20,977 nt of DNA from Clostridia bacterium (GCA_022791735.1 JAAVZQ010000129.1:1-20977); one strand, 5' to 3'. Counted from the first letter of the stretch, positions 6,394 to 17,438 are shown. A program made the numbers and translations. Notes: generated by a model not told the origin, from the sequence alone.

Positions 6394-7974
6394 TTATTCG
6401 ATACCTAGGTATTGATTATAAGTTCCTTCTTTGTCAACCAACTTATCTTTTCTAATATCAATAACCCTATTTGCTACAGTTTGACAAAGCTCATGGTCAT
6501 GAGAGGTAAAGAGCATATTACCTTTAAACTTTTTCATACCTTCATTTAAAGCAGTGATACTTTCCATATCTAAGTGGTTTGTAGGCTCATCAAATATTAA
6601 AAGATTTGCGCCAGAAAGCATAAGCTTTGACAAAACACATCTAACTTTTTCGCCACCAGATAAAACACCAACTTTTTTAAGAGCTTCTTCACCAGAAAAT
6701 AGCATTCTACCTAAAAATCCTCTTACATAAGTTTCATCAGGATCTTTAGAGTATGCTCTAAGCCAATCTACAAGAGGAATATCTTCAGTAAACAAGTAGT
6801 TATTATCTTTTGGGAAGTAATCTTTCGTAATAGTTGTACCAAAAGAAATTTCACCAGTATCAGGTTCAAGCTCCCCAGCAATAATTTGAAATAATACAGT
6901 TTTTGCAATCTCATTATCTGCAAGAAGAAGAATTTTATCATCCTTTTTTACAGTAAATGAAACATTATCAAGTATTTTTTCTCCATCAACAGTTTTGCTA
7001 ATATTGCTAACTACTAAAATATCATTTCCAGGTTCTCTATCAGGCTTAAAGTCAATGTATGGGTATTTTCTATTAGAAGGTTTTATTTCATCTAATTCAA
7101 TTTTTTCTAATGATTTTTTCCTAGAAGTTGCTTGCTTAGATTTAGAAGCATTAGCGCTAAATCTTGCAATGAATTCTTGTAGCTCTTTGATTTTTTCTTC
7201 TTTTTTCTTATTAGCATCTTTTGCTTGTTTTAAAGCAAGCTGGCTAGATTCGTACCAGAAGTCATAGTTTCCTGGGTATACTTTAATTTTACCAAAATCT
7301 ACATCTGCTATATGTGTACAAACCTTATTTAAGAAATATCTATCATGAGAAACAACAATAACAGTGTTTTCAAATTCAATTAAAAATTCTTGAAGCCAAT
7401 CAATAGTCTTTATATCCAAATCGTTAGTAGGCTCGTCTAGAAGAAGAACATCAGGATTACCAAATAATGCTTGTGCAAGCAAAACTTTTACTTTTGTTTT
7501 TGCTTCAAGCTCTTTCATAAGTTTATAATGAAATTCTGTTTCAATTCCAAGATTATTAAGTAATGTTGCGGCATCTGATTCTGCATTCCAACCGTCAAGT
7601 TCTGCAAAACGTTCCTCAAGTTTTGCGGCTCTCATGCCATCTTCTTCAGAAAAATCTGGTTTTGCATAAATTGCATCTTTTTCCTTCATAATTTTATATA
7701 ATTCTTGATTTCCCATAATAACAGTATCAATAACACTGTAATCTTCATAGGCAAAGTGGTCCTGTTTTAAAACAGATAATCTCTCTCCTGGATCCATTGA
7801 AACATCGCCTTTGCTAGGTTCGATTTCACCAGATAAAACCTTTAAAAAAGTAGATTTACCAGCACCATTTGCACCAATTATTCCATAACAATTTCCTTTT
7901 CCAAATCGTATATTTACATCTTCAAATAAGACTCTTTTACCGAATCTTACTGTTACTCCAGTTGAAACTAACAT
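6394..7974 (-). CDS. ABC-F family ATPase, YbiT/YkpA-like
   Basis: This soluble tandem-ATPase protein of 526 residues has no membrane domain. ABC-F proteins of this kind act on the ribosome. Domain 1 (about 1-235) has Walker A 'GANGAGKST' and Walker B 'LLLDEPTNDLD'. Its signature region 'LEAKTKVKVLLAQ' is degenerate, as in E. coli YbiT. The linker (about 240-320) contains 'RFSANASKSKQATSRKKSLEKIELDEIKPSNR', very close to the YbiT linker. Domain 2 has a degenerate Walker A 'ADNEIAKT', an intact 'LSGGEKVRCVLSKLM' and 'FDEPTNHLDMES'. The end 'YNQYLGIE' also matches YbiT. The ATG follows AGGAGG (complement 7983-7988). It has its own promoter and a hairpin leader. Its role (translation factor versus antibiotic protection) is not decided by sequence; the YbiT-like linker favours the former. 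Confidence 0.92.
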   Translation of the reverse strand: MLVSTGVTVRFGKRVLFEDVNIRFGKGNCYGIIGANGAGKSTFLKVLSGEIEPSKGDVSMDPGERLSVLKQDHFAYEDYSVIDTVIMGNQELYKIMKEKDAIYAKPDFSEEDGMRAAKLEERFAELDGWNAESDAATLLNNLGIETEFHYKLMKELEAKTKVKVLLAQALFGNPDVLLLDEPTNDLDIKTIDWLQEFLIEFENTVIVVSHDRYFLNKVCTHIADVDFGKIKVYPGNYDFWYESSQLALKQAKDANKKKEEKIKELQEFIARFSANASKSKQATSRKKSLEKIELDEIKPSNRKYPYIDFKPDREPGNDILVVSNISKTVDGEKILDNVSFTVKKDDKILLLADNEIAKTVLFQIIAGELEPDTGEISFGTTITKDYFPKDNNYLFTEDIPLVDWLRAYSKDPDETYVRGFLGRMLFSGEEALKKVGVLSGGEKVRCVLSKLMLSGANLLIFDEPTNHLDMESITALNEGMKKFKGNMLFTSHDHELCQTVANRVIDIRKDKLVDKEGTYNQYLGIE

Positions 7975-7989
7975 TATATTTGCCTCCTA

Positions 7990-8027
7990 AAAAATAAATG
8001 GAACGAATTAAAAACTAATTCGTTCCA
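7990..8027 (-). promoter_or_regulatory. leader hairpin of the ABC-F gene (attenuator or terminator)
   Basis: A perfect 12-bp stem (7999-8010 with 8016-8027), a 5-base loop, then a TTTATTTTTT run on the minus strand, immediately before the AGGAGG of the ABC-F gene. It starts at or near the predicted transcription start. It may terminate kinase read-through or attenuate the ABC-F transcript. Confidence 0.75.
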
Positions 8028-8029
8028 AT

Positions 8030-8058
8030 ATTATATAACATAATCGAATAATTTTCAA
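8030..8058 (-). promoter_or_regulatory. promoter of the ABC-F gene
   Basis: On the minus strand, TTGAAA (8053-8058) and TATAAT (8030-8035) are separated by 17 bases. The -35 box overlaps the stop codon of the histidine kinase gene. Confidence 0.7.
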
Positions 8059-9854
8059 GCGATAGGGATTAATATGTGGAAAGTAGTTCCCTTTTGAGGT
8101 TCTGATTCAAAGGTAAGTGTTCCATTGAATTTGGCCTTAATATTAGAGTAAGACATATATAGACCAAGACCTGTACCATTTTTTCCTTTAGTTGTAATCA
8201 TTTCTTTAAATAACTTATCTTGAACTTCTTTATCCATACCACAGCCATAATCTTTAATGGAAATAACAAGATTTTTAGCATCTTTCTCTATAATAAAATC
8301 AATTATATTATCAGGCTTTCCACCATAAGATTGTATTGCATTTGAGATTAAATTATCAATAACTTGTACTAAAGAATTCATATTTCCATGAAGTTTAAAT
8401 TCTTCATCTATCTCAATTTTATAATTAAGTTCAACCAAAGAATGTTTTAATTCATGTTTCATTAAGATAGAAACACGTTTTATAAGTTCTTCAACTGTAA
8501 AACTTTCATTGTTAGAATTTGTCGAAACTGCTTGCCCTTTAACTGCTGTAATTACATCAGACATATAAGTGGTATGTATTTTCACTTTAGATACCCAAGA
8601 ACGCATATCTTCTGCTATTGCGTGATGGTCTTCTTCTGTTACATCCTTATCACCAATAGATTTATCATATTCTGTTATTAAATCATTAAGGGCTTCTGCT
8701 GCTCCTGCGATAGACATGATAGGAGTTTTTAAGTTGTGAGCAATACCACCAATCATTTGTCCTAGAGATGCAAAACGTTCTCTTTCAATTAACATATCTT
8801 GGTTATCTTTAATAGTTTTCATATCCTCTTCATGTTGAGTTATATCTTTAAATAAGACTAAAGAGCCTAAAAACATACCATCATCAATGATGCTTGAAAC
8901 TTCAACATTAAAGTATCTACTTATTTTCTCTACAAATATTTCGTAATAAATAGTTTTAGATGACATAGAAACAGATTGGATAGAGCTTTCTAAGTTTTTA
9001 AAACTAGGAAAATATTTGGAAAATTCATAAACAGAATGGTTTCTAATGCTACTGTCTGATACCTTAAAAAGATTTATAAAAGGCTTATTAAAGTCAACAA
9101 TAATATTTTTATCATTTAGAACAATATAACTATCAGACATTCTATCAACAACTTTTTCAAGAGCGATAGGAGTAAGTGACAAGAAGTTAAATTTCAAAAT
9201 TGCAAAAGTAAGGAAAATTACAGCAAATGAAAAAGAAATTGGAGTGGTATATACATTCATTTGTATAATATTAAAACTTCCGAGTACGTTTACAATGACA
9301 GGGAAAGAGACACCTACAATTATCATTAAAGTTTGTTTAGAAAAGAAACCAGAGGTTTTAGCAGAATGTTTAAGTAGCATAACTATCCCAAGGAAAAATA
9401 GCCCATAAGTGTATGCTAAATGTATATAGGCATCTGGACCATAAACCATTTCATTTAAGTTAAAAGAATAAACTTCATAAAATAAATGGTGCCATTCATT
9501 GGTAAATATAAGTAAAACATTAACTATAGGTACAATAAAAAGTAAAGAATGCTTAAAAGTAAACCTAAAATTTGGACTTACAAAACAAGCTGCCATGATA
9601 AAAAACATGACAGGAAATAGACATGTCCCAATATACACAAATCCTTCAAAATAAACAGGCGGGATAGCAAAAGCTAAAAAGCAAAGTTTTTGAATTATTA
9701 ATCCTAAACATATAACTGCAACAGAACCTAACATAAGTGCAAATAGCTTTTGCATTTGTGTAATAGGTTTACTTCTTAAAGCATAACGTATTAAAAATAG
9801 GATCATTAAAGTTGAAATGATAAGTAGTATAAAGGACATGTCAATAGTTTGCAT
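8055..9854 (-). CDS. membrane-bound sensor histidine kinase, 7TM type with PAS domain
   Basis: The 599-residue protein has about seven hydrophobic segments in residues 1-225, the pattern of the 7TM histidine-kinase sensor region. A PAS-like domain follows (about 235-345, 'DSYIVLNDKNIIVDFNKPFINLF'), then a short coiled stretch. The H-box is 'GQMIGGIAHNLKTPIMS' and the ATPase domain has an N box 'VQVIDNLISNAIQSY', G1 'DYGCGMD' and G2 'GTGLGLYMS'. It should sense a membrane or extracellular signal and phosphorylate a response regulator, but no regulator is adjacent. The ATG follows GGAGG. It lies 65 bases downstream of the NRPS in the same direction, so it may be part of that transcript. It contains no in-frame CGG and no shift. 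Confidence 0.9.
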   Translation of the reverse strand: MQTIDMSFILLIISTLMILFLIRYALRSKPITQMQKLFALMLGSVAVICLGLIIQKLCFLAFAIPPVYFEGFVYIGTCLFPVMFFIMAACFVSPNFRFTFKHSLLFIVPIVNVLLIFTNEWHHLFYEVYSFNLNEMVYGPDAYIHLAYTYGLFFLGIVMLLKHSAKTSGFFSKQTLMIIVGVSFPVIVNVLGSFNIIQMNVYTTPISFSFAVIFLTFAILKFNFLSLTPIALEKVVDRMSDSYIVLNDKNIIVDFNKPFINLFKVSDSSIRNHSVYEFSKYFPSFKNLESSIQSVSMSSKTIYYEIFVEKISRYFNVEVSSIIDDGMFLGSLVLFKDITQHEEDMKTIKDNQDMLIERERFASLGQMIGGIAHNLKTPIMSIAGAAEALNDLITEYDKSIGDKDVTEEDHHAIAEDMRSWVSKVKIHTTYMSDVITAVKGQAVSTNSNNESFTVEELIKRVSILMKHELKHSLVELNYKIEIDEEFKLHGNMNSLVQVIDNLISNAIQSYGGKPDNIIDFIIEKDAKNLVISIKDYGCGMDKEVQDKLFKEMITTKGKNGTGLGLYMSYSNIKAKFNGTLTFESEPQKGTTFHILIPIA

Positions 9855-9883
9855 ATTGTACCTCCGTTTTTCTTTTGTTAAGT

Positions 9884-9913
9884 TTTGTCAAGCAAAATCG
9901 TCCTCTTGACAAA
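9884..9913. repeat. inverted repeat between NRPS and kinase gene
   Basis: TTTGTCAAG (9884-9892) and CTTGACAAA (9905-9913) form a perfect 9-bp inverted repeat with a 12-base gap, upstream of the kinase start. On the coding (minus) strand it has no T tract, so it is a poor terminator. An operator or an RNA processing hairpin is possible. Confidence 0.5.
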
Positions 9914-9919
9914 TTTTTC

Positions 9920-12900
9920 TTAAAAATCTATATAACCAATTTTCTTAAAATATTGCATATAATTTATTATATAATTTTTATCAATTTTTTTCCAGCGAAA
10001 ACCGACAATTTTTTAAATAATTTTCAGTAAATGTACAATTTAGTCTAATAGATGAAGTATAAACTAGTTTTTTATTTCTATCTAAATCCTGAATTATACC
10101 AGAAACAAGGTCTTTTCTCTTTTCATCATTTAATATACCAGTAATAATATCTGACATCATCTGATCTGATACTGCAAGTAAATTTATACCCATTAATTTC
10201 AAAGTGTCAATAAGTACTGGTATAGATAGAAGCTTAGGATCCATAACATGGAATGTATTACAATCAGATTTATGGCTTAAAATTGCAATTGTTGCTTCTG
10301 CCGCTAAATCAACAGGAGTAAATTCAAGTTCATGACCTAATACATAACTTGGAAAAGCACCAATTTCAATATAAGTCTTAAGCCTTTTTGCAAAAGCGTT
10401 ATCATCCGTATTCATTTGGAAAGCTCCATCAGAATATCTACTTGTAATATTTCCAAGTCTTAGTATTTGTGCATCTAAGCCATCAGCGATTGCTTCATAA
10501 ACTAAAAGTTCGGCTTTAAACTTAGTTATGGCATAAATATTTTTTAAATCTTGGCCAATATATAATTTGTTCTCAGTAAATATTGTCTTATTATTCTTGT
10601 TTTCGGCAGTTTCAACAACACTTGCTTCTTTTTCTCCATTACCAGATACACTAACAGTAGAAATATGCATAAGTTTTTTTCCATACTTTTGGCAGAATTT
10701 TACTACATTTTGAGTGCCAAAAACATTTATATTATCAAAATCTTTCTTTAGTCCAAAATGCTTAACAAGAGCACCAGAGTTAATAACAATATCAGTGTGG
10801 CTTACAACTTCAGTTAAGTCACGTTTAGAAAGACCAAGAAGAGGACCACCAGTAAAATCTCCTGTGACAACTTTTATTCTTCCAGACATTTTGTCTACGA
10901 ATTTATCTCCAAAGTAAAATCTAAGAGATTGCAGTAATCTATATCTTGCTGGTTCATTTCGCTTTTCTCTAATTAAGCAATAAAGGTCAGACTTAGTTTT
11001 CTTCAAAAATTCATATGCGATATGGGCACCAAGGTATCCAGTACCACCAATTAAAAGAATATTTCCGAACTTTAATTTTAGTAGTAGATTTAGCATTGAA
11101 CTCTGTATTTCTTGCCAAAACATCATTAACTCTTGTATAATCATATTCTTCTAAAAATCTATCATTAATAACAGGTAACTTTTTAGAAAGCTCACTAATA
11201 GTTGGGAAATTGAATATATCTGCATATTCAAAGTTTATGCCATATTTTATAGCTTCAATTTGCATATTTATAGCAGAAATAGAATCTCCACCTATGTCAA
11301 AGAAGTTATCATGTATAGAGATATCATCTTTTTTCAATATATTTTTCCAAATTTCAAGTAGTTTTTCTTCACTTGAACTCATATCAGTTATATTTACAGC
11401 ATTTTTATTTGAGCTAGAAGAAGTTCTAGAAGGAAGCGGAAGAGCTTTTCTATCTATTTTTCTATTTATTGTATAAGGCATTTCCTCAAGTTTTATAATG
11501 TAGCTTGGAACCATATAAGGAGGAAGTGATTTCCTTAAGAACTCTTTTACTTCATTTTCTTCAATATCTTGATTTGCAACATAATATCCGCAAAGAACTT
11601 CTTTACCATCTACTTCTGCTTTGTTTACTACAGAAGCTGTAATACCTGAGATTTGTGTCATTTTGTTTTCTATTTCACCAAGTTCAATACGAAGACCACG
11701 AAGTTTAATTTGATGGTCAACTCTACCTAAAATTTGTACTTTTCCATCAAAAGTCCATCTGCCGATATCGCCAGATTTATACATTTTACCTTCTCCAAAA
11801 GGATTGTCCAAAAATACACTTGCTGTTCTTTCCGGCTTTCCAATATAACCGAAGCCCTACTTGAGTTCCAGAAATATATATTTCTCCTACAACTCCAATT
11901 GGAACTCTATTTTTGTCTTTATCTAAAATATGAATTTGAGTATTTTTAGTAGGTGGACCAACAGTAATTTCTTTTTCTCCGTCTAAATTTTGAACATTAC
12001 TTAAAATAGTAATTTCACTAGGACCATATATATTAAATATAGTGATGTCTGAGCTTAGAGTGTGTAAGTCATCAATGAATTTTTGAGGAAGAGGTTCTCC
12101 ACCAAATACCATGTTTTTAACAAGGGCTAAGGCTGAATTCTTTTCTCTATTATCATAATTTATTTTCATAAGGCTTGGAGTAACAGTCATTACATCAACA
12201 CCATGTTTTCTAATTAAACTATCTAAAAGTTTAGGATTTCTATGTTCTTCATTATTTGCCATTACAACTTTCATACCATGTGTTAAAGACACAAATATCT
12301 CATACACAAATATATCAAAAGGTGTAGATGTAACAGATGCTATTGCATGGTCTTTTCCATCTCTTAAGTAATCTAAAGCGTAAGTCATAGATTTTGCCAT
12401 GTTTGCAAAACCTACTTGGTTTAGCATAACTCCTTTAGGAGTACCAGTAGAACCAGAAGTATATATAATATATGATAAATCGGTAGACTTAGGCTTGACA
12501 TTAGGATTTTCAAAGTTTTTACCATAAATAGATTTATTATCTAAGTCTATTTCTATACAATTCTCAATAGATTTTACCCTATCTTTTAGTTCTTTTTGAG
12601 TAAGTACATATTTAGTTTTGCTATCTTCAATATAATATTTAGTTCTATCGACTGGGTAAGTAGGATCTACATTGAAGAACGCAGCACCTGCTTTCAAAAT
12701 ACCTACCATACATACAATAGTTTCAAGAGAACGGTTTGTCATAATACAAACTATATCATTAGGTTTTATGCCGAAATTAATCAAATGATGAGCCAAAGAA
12801 TTTGCATATCTATTTAGTTCTTCATAAGTAAGTGATTTATCATCACAAACTACAGCGGTCTTGTTAGGACTTTGTCTTACAACACTTTCAATAAGATTTG

Positions 12901-15900
12901 CAACAGTATCATCATTTATTGGCATAACTGTGTCATTAAACTTAGCTAAAAGTTCAGCTTCTTTAGGAGTTATCATATTAAAATCGTTTAATTTTAGGTT
13001 TTGGTTGTTTTCAATTTGTTTTAGTATAAATATGTAATGCTCTAATATACTTTTAGCGGTATTTGTTTTAAATAAATCTGTATTAAATTCTAAATTAAAA
13101 GTCTTTGAAGCAGGTACAATTTCAAACCATAAATTAAATTTAGCAGTATTAGTATTAGCATTTAGAATCTCTGCCTTTGTGCCGTCTATTTCAGGTCTTT
13201 CTAAGTCAATATTTTGGAAAGTGAACATTACATCAAGAAGTGAAGAATTTGTACCGAATAGCTAAATCTTTTTGCAATAACTCATAAGGATATGGTTGAT
13301 TTGCAATAGCATCTAATACATCTGTATGTACACTTTTCAAGAAGTCTGAAAAATCCGTATTTTCAATCGTTTTATTCAAAACTATGTTATTTACGAACAT
13401 TCCAACAAGATCTTGAACTTCAGAAAAGCTTCTTCCAGCAAAAGGACTACCTATTATAATATTGTCTTGTGATGTATATTTATATAAAAGCACATATAAA
13501 GCAGATAAGAATATAGCATAAGTAGAAACATTATTTGATTTTGCAATTGCTTCTAAGGCTGCGAATTCTTCATCAGATAAAGTAATACTTGTTTTATCTC
13601 CTCTGTATGATTTTATATTAGATAAAGGATAATCATAAGGTAGGTTAAGTGCTGTGAAGTCTTGACCTTTAAATTTATTTGCCCAAAAATCTTTTAATGG
13701 TAAAATTTGAGGAGAAGAGATAAAATCTTTTTCCCAAGCTGCATAGTCAGCGTATTTTAATTCATTTTGAGCTATCATTTCTCCATTATATAATCTGCAA
13801 AAATCACGGAAAATTATAGCAAGAGAAGAGCCATCAACAACTATATGATGTGTGTCTAATAAAAGTAGGCTTGAAGAGTCTTCTAAAATATATAATTTTG
13901 CACGAAGAAGCGGAGCCTTTTCTAAGTTGAAAGGCTTAGGAAAACTGTCTACTAATTTTTGAGCATCTAAAGTAGTATGTTCAATTTCAAAGGAAATTTG
14001 AACATTATCTTTAATGCTTTGAACAGGTTCTCCATCTTTATATGTAAATACAGTTCTAAAGCTAGAATGTAAAGCAATAAGCCTATTTAAAGCATCTTGA
14101 ACCTTAGTTGGTGCAAGTATATTTTTGAAAAGTATTCCGCCAGATACATTGTAAACAATGCTATTGTTTCCTGTAACAGCATTTGCAAAATAAATTCTCT
14201 TTTGTGCAGATGAAAGTGGATAAAAATCATTTTCATCTGCTTTAGTGATTGTTCTATTTAAAACGTTTCCAGTTGCATTTGAGATTACATCAGATAGATT
14301 TTCTATAACAGGGTTATCAAATACGTCCTTAACAGAAACAGATATGCCAAGAATGCTAGATAAATGTGTACACAAATTAATGGCATTTAGTGAGTCTCCA
14401 CCAATCCCAAAGAAAGAGTCTTTAATACTAATATTATCTATTTTAAGTATTTTTTGTAGTTCTTCAATAATTACTTTATCAATGTTATTTCTAGGAGCGA
14501 CAACATTTTTGTTTTCATTGTTAAATTCAGGAAGAGGAAGCCTTTTTTTGTCAACCTTTCCATTTATATTAAGAGGTAGTGAATTAAGTATAGTAATAAA
14601 ACTTGGAACCATAAAGGCAGGAAGTTCCTCGCTTAAATGTTTTTTCAAATCTTTTAAAGAAATATCATTTTTAGTTATGATGTAAGAACATATAGTATTT
14701 GAGTAAATAATTGTGATACTTTCTTTAATACCTGGAAATTCTAATATTTTATTATCTATTTCACTAAGCTCAATTCTAAATCCTCTAAGTTTTACTTGAT
14801 TATCAATTCTACCAATATAGTTAATTGCACCATTTGGAAGTAAGCTAACTAAATCGCCAGTTTTATAAACTTTACCTTCCCCAAAAGGATTATCTATAAA
14901 TTTTTCTTTTGTTAGTTCATCTCTATTTAAGTAGCCAAGAGAAAGACCGGTCTCCACCAACCCATAGTTCGCCTGGAACACCAGTAGGAACTAAGGTTCC
15001 TGACGTCGATACTACATAACAAGTAGAATTTGCAATAGGAAAACCAATAGGAATAAATCCTAATGAAGTATCTTCAATATTATAGTAAGTAGAAAATGTT
15101 GTGTTTTCAGTTGGACCATATACATGTGCAAAAATTAGGTTTGGATTACTATCTTTAACAAGTTTAAAATGCTTGAAGGAAGAAGCTTCTCCACCTACAA
15201 AAAGATATTTTAATCTATCAAACATTTTTGGATTGTATTCACAAAATTTATGAAATAGTGCAGTAGTTAAAAACAATGTAGTAATATTATTTTTGTGAAT
15301 ATAATCACTAAAAAACTGAGGATTAAGCAAATCAGTCTTTTTAAGTAAAAATAGTTCTAATCCATTAAGTAAGGCACCCCAAATCTCAAAAGTAGATGCA
15401 TCAAATGCAATAGTTCCAGTTTGTAAGATTCGGTCTCCCTTAGAAAATGTAACATAGTTAGTGTTTTGAACTAACCTTAAAATTGCTTGGTTTGAAACCA
15501 TAACACCCTTAGGGGTACCAGTTGAACCAGATGTATATATGATATATGCTAAATCTGAAGGTGCAACTTTAGAAGATACAAATTTTGAATTTTTGGCATA
15601 TATAATTGAACTTAAATCTACAATTACCTTAGGAATATCTAAAGTTAATTTGAAATCTAAATTAGAAGTTACCAAAAATGCTTTAGCATTTGCATCTTTT
15701 AGCATATATGAAATTCTGTGTGTTGGGTATGAAATATCAATTGGCAAATAAGCTGCTCCAAGCTTTAGAGTAGCAACAATAGACACAATCGCTTCAAGTG
15801 ATTTGTCTAAAAATAGAGCAACAACGTCATGAGCTGTAACCCCTTTAGATTTTAAATCATTAGCTAGACTATTGGCCTTTTCATTTAATTCTTTATATGT

Positions 15901-17359
15901 AAGAGAAGTTCCTTCAAAATTGACAGCGATAGCGTTTGGTGTATCTAAAACTTGTTTCTCAAAAAGAGAAATAACGCTTTCATTTTTAGGATAGTCTTTT
16001 TTAGTATCATTAAAATCATTTAAAATTTGAGATTTTTCACTAGGAGTTATAATCTCTATATCTTTTAATAAGATATCTTTATTATCTATAATTTGTTCAA
16101 TAATCCTCAAAATTCTAGGGTGCATAGCTTCAATATCTTCTTTGGTGTATTTATTTAAGTTATAATCATACGAAACAGTTGCAGCACTTTTTGAGTTCAA
16201 ATCATATATATTAATATCTAAATCACCGCTTATACAATGATTAGAAAGCCAATCAGCATCATAACCGTCCATTTTCATCAGTTGCAGAAGCTACTTGATA
16301 AGAAAACAATATATTGTATAAATTAGGTACACTTGAAGTCTTTTTTCTAAGTTCTTCAATAATATATCCATAAGAATATTTTTGATGTCTAAGCATAGAC
16401 ATAGTATCTTTAGAAATTTTAGAGCTAAACTCAGCAAAACTTAAACTATTATCCATAGTTAATCTAAATGGTACAGTGCTAACATACATACCAAGTGTAT
16501 TTTTTTCTCTAAAATTAGATCTATTGAAAATAGGTGTACCAATTACAAAATCGTCAAGCCTAGAAGCTTTAGAAAGGTATATTCCAAAAACAGCCATAAA
16601 GAAGTTGTAAGGTGAAATTTTTAAACCTTCACAAAAACTAGCGACTTTTGACATTTCACTTCTTTCAATATCGAAAGTTACTCTTTCTGCATCTGGACTA
16701 AAAGTATTGTTTGATGATTTTGTACTATATAAAGTTGCGACTTCTGGGACAGTTTCAAATACTGCGTCCCAATAAGCCTTATCTTTTATAAATTTATTAC
16801 TTTGTAAATATTCTTGTTCACTTTCTAAGTACTGTATATATGAATAATTATTAGGGTTGATATTAGGCAAAGTGTTAGAATTTACAAGAGAAGTATAACC
16901 TTCAAAAACTTGTCTAATGAAGAGTGTTGCTGCAAAGCCATCACAAATAATGTGGTGGAAATTAGCTAAAATTCCCCCAGTATTAGTTCCTTTATATTTA
17001 AATAATTTTATTTCATAAAGAGGACTTTCAAATAAAGAAAAAACTCCTAGGCGTCTTGAATCTTCGTCTAAAAAGTTATCTAAAGAAGAAATTTCAACAA
17101 TCTCAGGCTCTATTTCCTCATAATCACAGAAATATTGCTTTATATTTCCGTTCTCCAAAAATAGCCTGATTTGAAAATTATTATTATATTTAATAACATT
17201 ATTAATTGCTTGTTTTAAAAAGTCGAAATTAAGATTATCAATCTTTTTAGAAAAATCAGCAATAGTAACAAGCCTATTGATATTCGTATTTTTAAAATAT
17301 TGTTCTGTAAGCCAGATTGACTCTTGTGGCTTACTTAAATTATAAACATCCTTTTTCAT
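9920..17359 (-). CDS. two-module NRPS with terminal reductase, C-A-T-C-A-T-R (six +1 shifts at CGG)
   Basis: Read with a +1 shift at each of six in-frame CGG codons, this is one 2477-residue nonribosomal peptide synthetase. Domains: condensation 1 (about 1-450, HHxxxDG at 135-141); adenylation 1 (about 470-890, 'YIIYTSGSTGTPKG', 'GELWVGGDGLSLGYL'); carrier 1 ('FFGIGGDS', Ser about 989); condensation 2 (about 1040-1480, 'HHIVVDG' at 1170-1176); adenylation 2 (about 1490-1950, 'GEIYISGTQVGLGYIG'); carrier 2 ('FFDIGGDS', Ser about 2025); NAD(P)H thioester reductase (from about 2095, 'GGTGYLG', 'YAITK'). A starter condensation domain suggests N-acylation, and the reductase suggests release as an aldehyde. 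Start: the ATG at 17359 is preceded by GGGGG; upstream ATGs fall on or beside the predicted promoter. Read without shifts the gene falls into six pieces and loses its C-terminus. Six separate inactivations all at CGG are implausible. Confidence 0.9.
10002..10004 (-). other. in-frame CGG, +1 shift site (NRPS reductase C-terminus)
   Basis: The context is AAT TGT CGG TTT. Unshifted, the protein ends seven codons later. Dropping C gives 'NCGFRWKKIDKNYIINYMQY' and about seven more residues to TAA 9920-9922, a C-terminal tail of the sort expected for thioester reductases. Confidence 0.82.
11065..11067 (-). other. in-frame CGG, +1 shift site (NRPS, start of reductase)
   Basis: The context is AAA GTT CGG AAA. 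Dropping C gives GTT GGA AAT ATT and leads into 'GNILLIGGTGYLG', the nucleotide-binding motif of the reductase. Confidence 0.93.
11849..11851 (-). other. in-frame CGG, +1 shift site (NRPS, adenylation 2)
   Basis: The context is GGG CTT CGG TTA. Dropping C gives 'GLGYIGKPERT', with the conserved Gly of the A6 motif (GLxRGY). A native CCGG 16 bases downstream in the coding direction is out of frame (CCG GAA) and needs no shift. Confidence 0.94.
13254..13256 (-). other. in-frame CGG, +1 shift site (NRPS, condensation 2)
   Basis: The context is GCT ATT CGG TAC. Dropping C gives 'AIGTNSSLLDVMFTFQN', where 'LxDVMF' is the usual motif of condensation domains. Confidence 0.93.
14947..14949 (-). other. 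in-frame CGG, +1 shift site (NRPS, adenylation 1)
   Basis: The context is GGA GAC CGG TCT. Dropping C gives 'GGDGLSLGYLN', the A6 motif with its invariant Gly. Confidence 0.95.
16265..16267 (-). other. in-frame CGG, +1 shift site (NRPS, condensation 1)
   Basis: The context is AAT GGA CGG TTA, followed by TGA in the unshifted frame. Dropping C gives 'ENGGYDADWLSNH', continuing the condensation domain. Confidence 0.9.
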
Positions 17360-17395
17360 ATATAGCCCCCATTTTTTTGCCATAATTCTTCTTGC

Positions 17396-17424
17396 ATTAT
17401 ATAACATAATTCGCAAAAAAACAA
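17396..17424 (-). promoter_or_regulatory. promoter of the NRPS gene
   Basis: On the minus strand, TTGTTT (17419-17424) and TATAAT (17396-17401) are separated by 17 bases. It implies a start of transcription near 17389, which rules out the ATG at 17416 and supports 17359 as the start codon. It is divergent from the promoter at 17439-17467. Confidence 0.65.
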
Positions 17425-17438
17425 GCCTATTTTTGCAG

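Noticed and set aside
17360..17416. NRPS start at ATG 17416 or 17383
   Set aside because: The -10 box lies at 17396-17401, so 17416 would be upstream of the transcription start and 17383 would have almost no leader. ATG 17359 has a purine-rich site in front.
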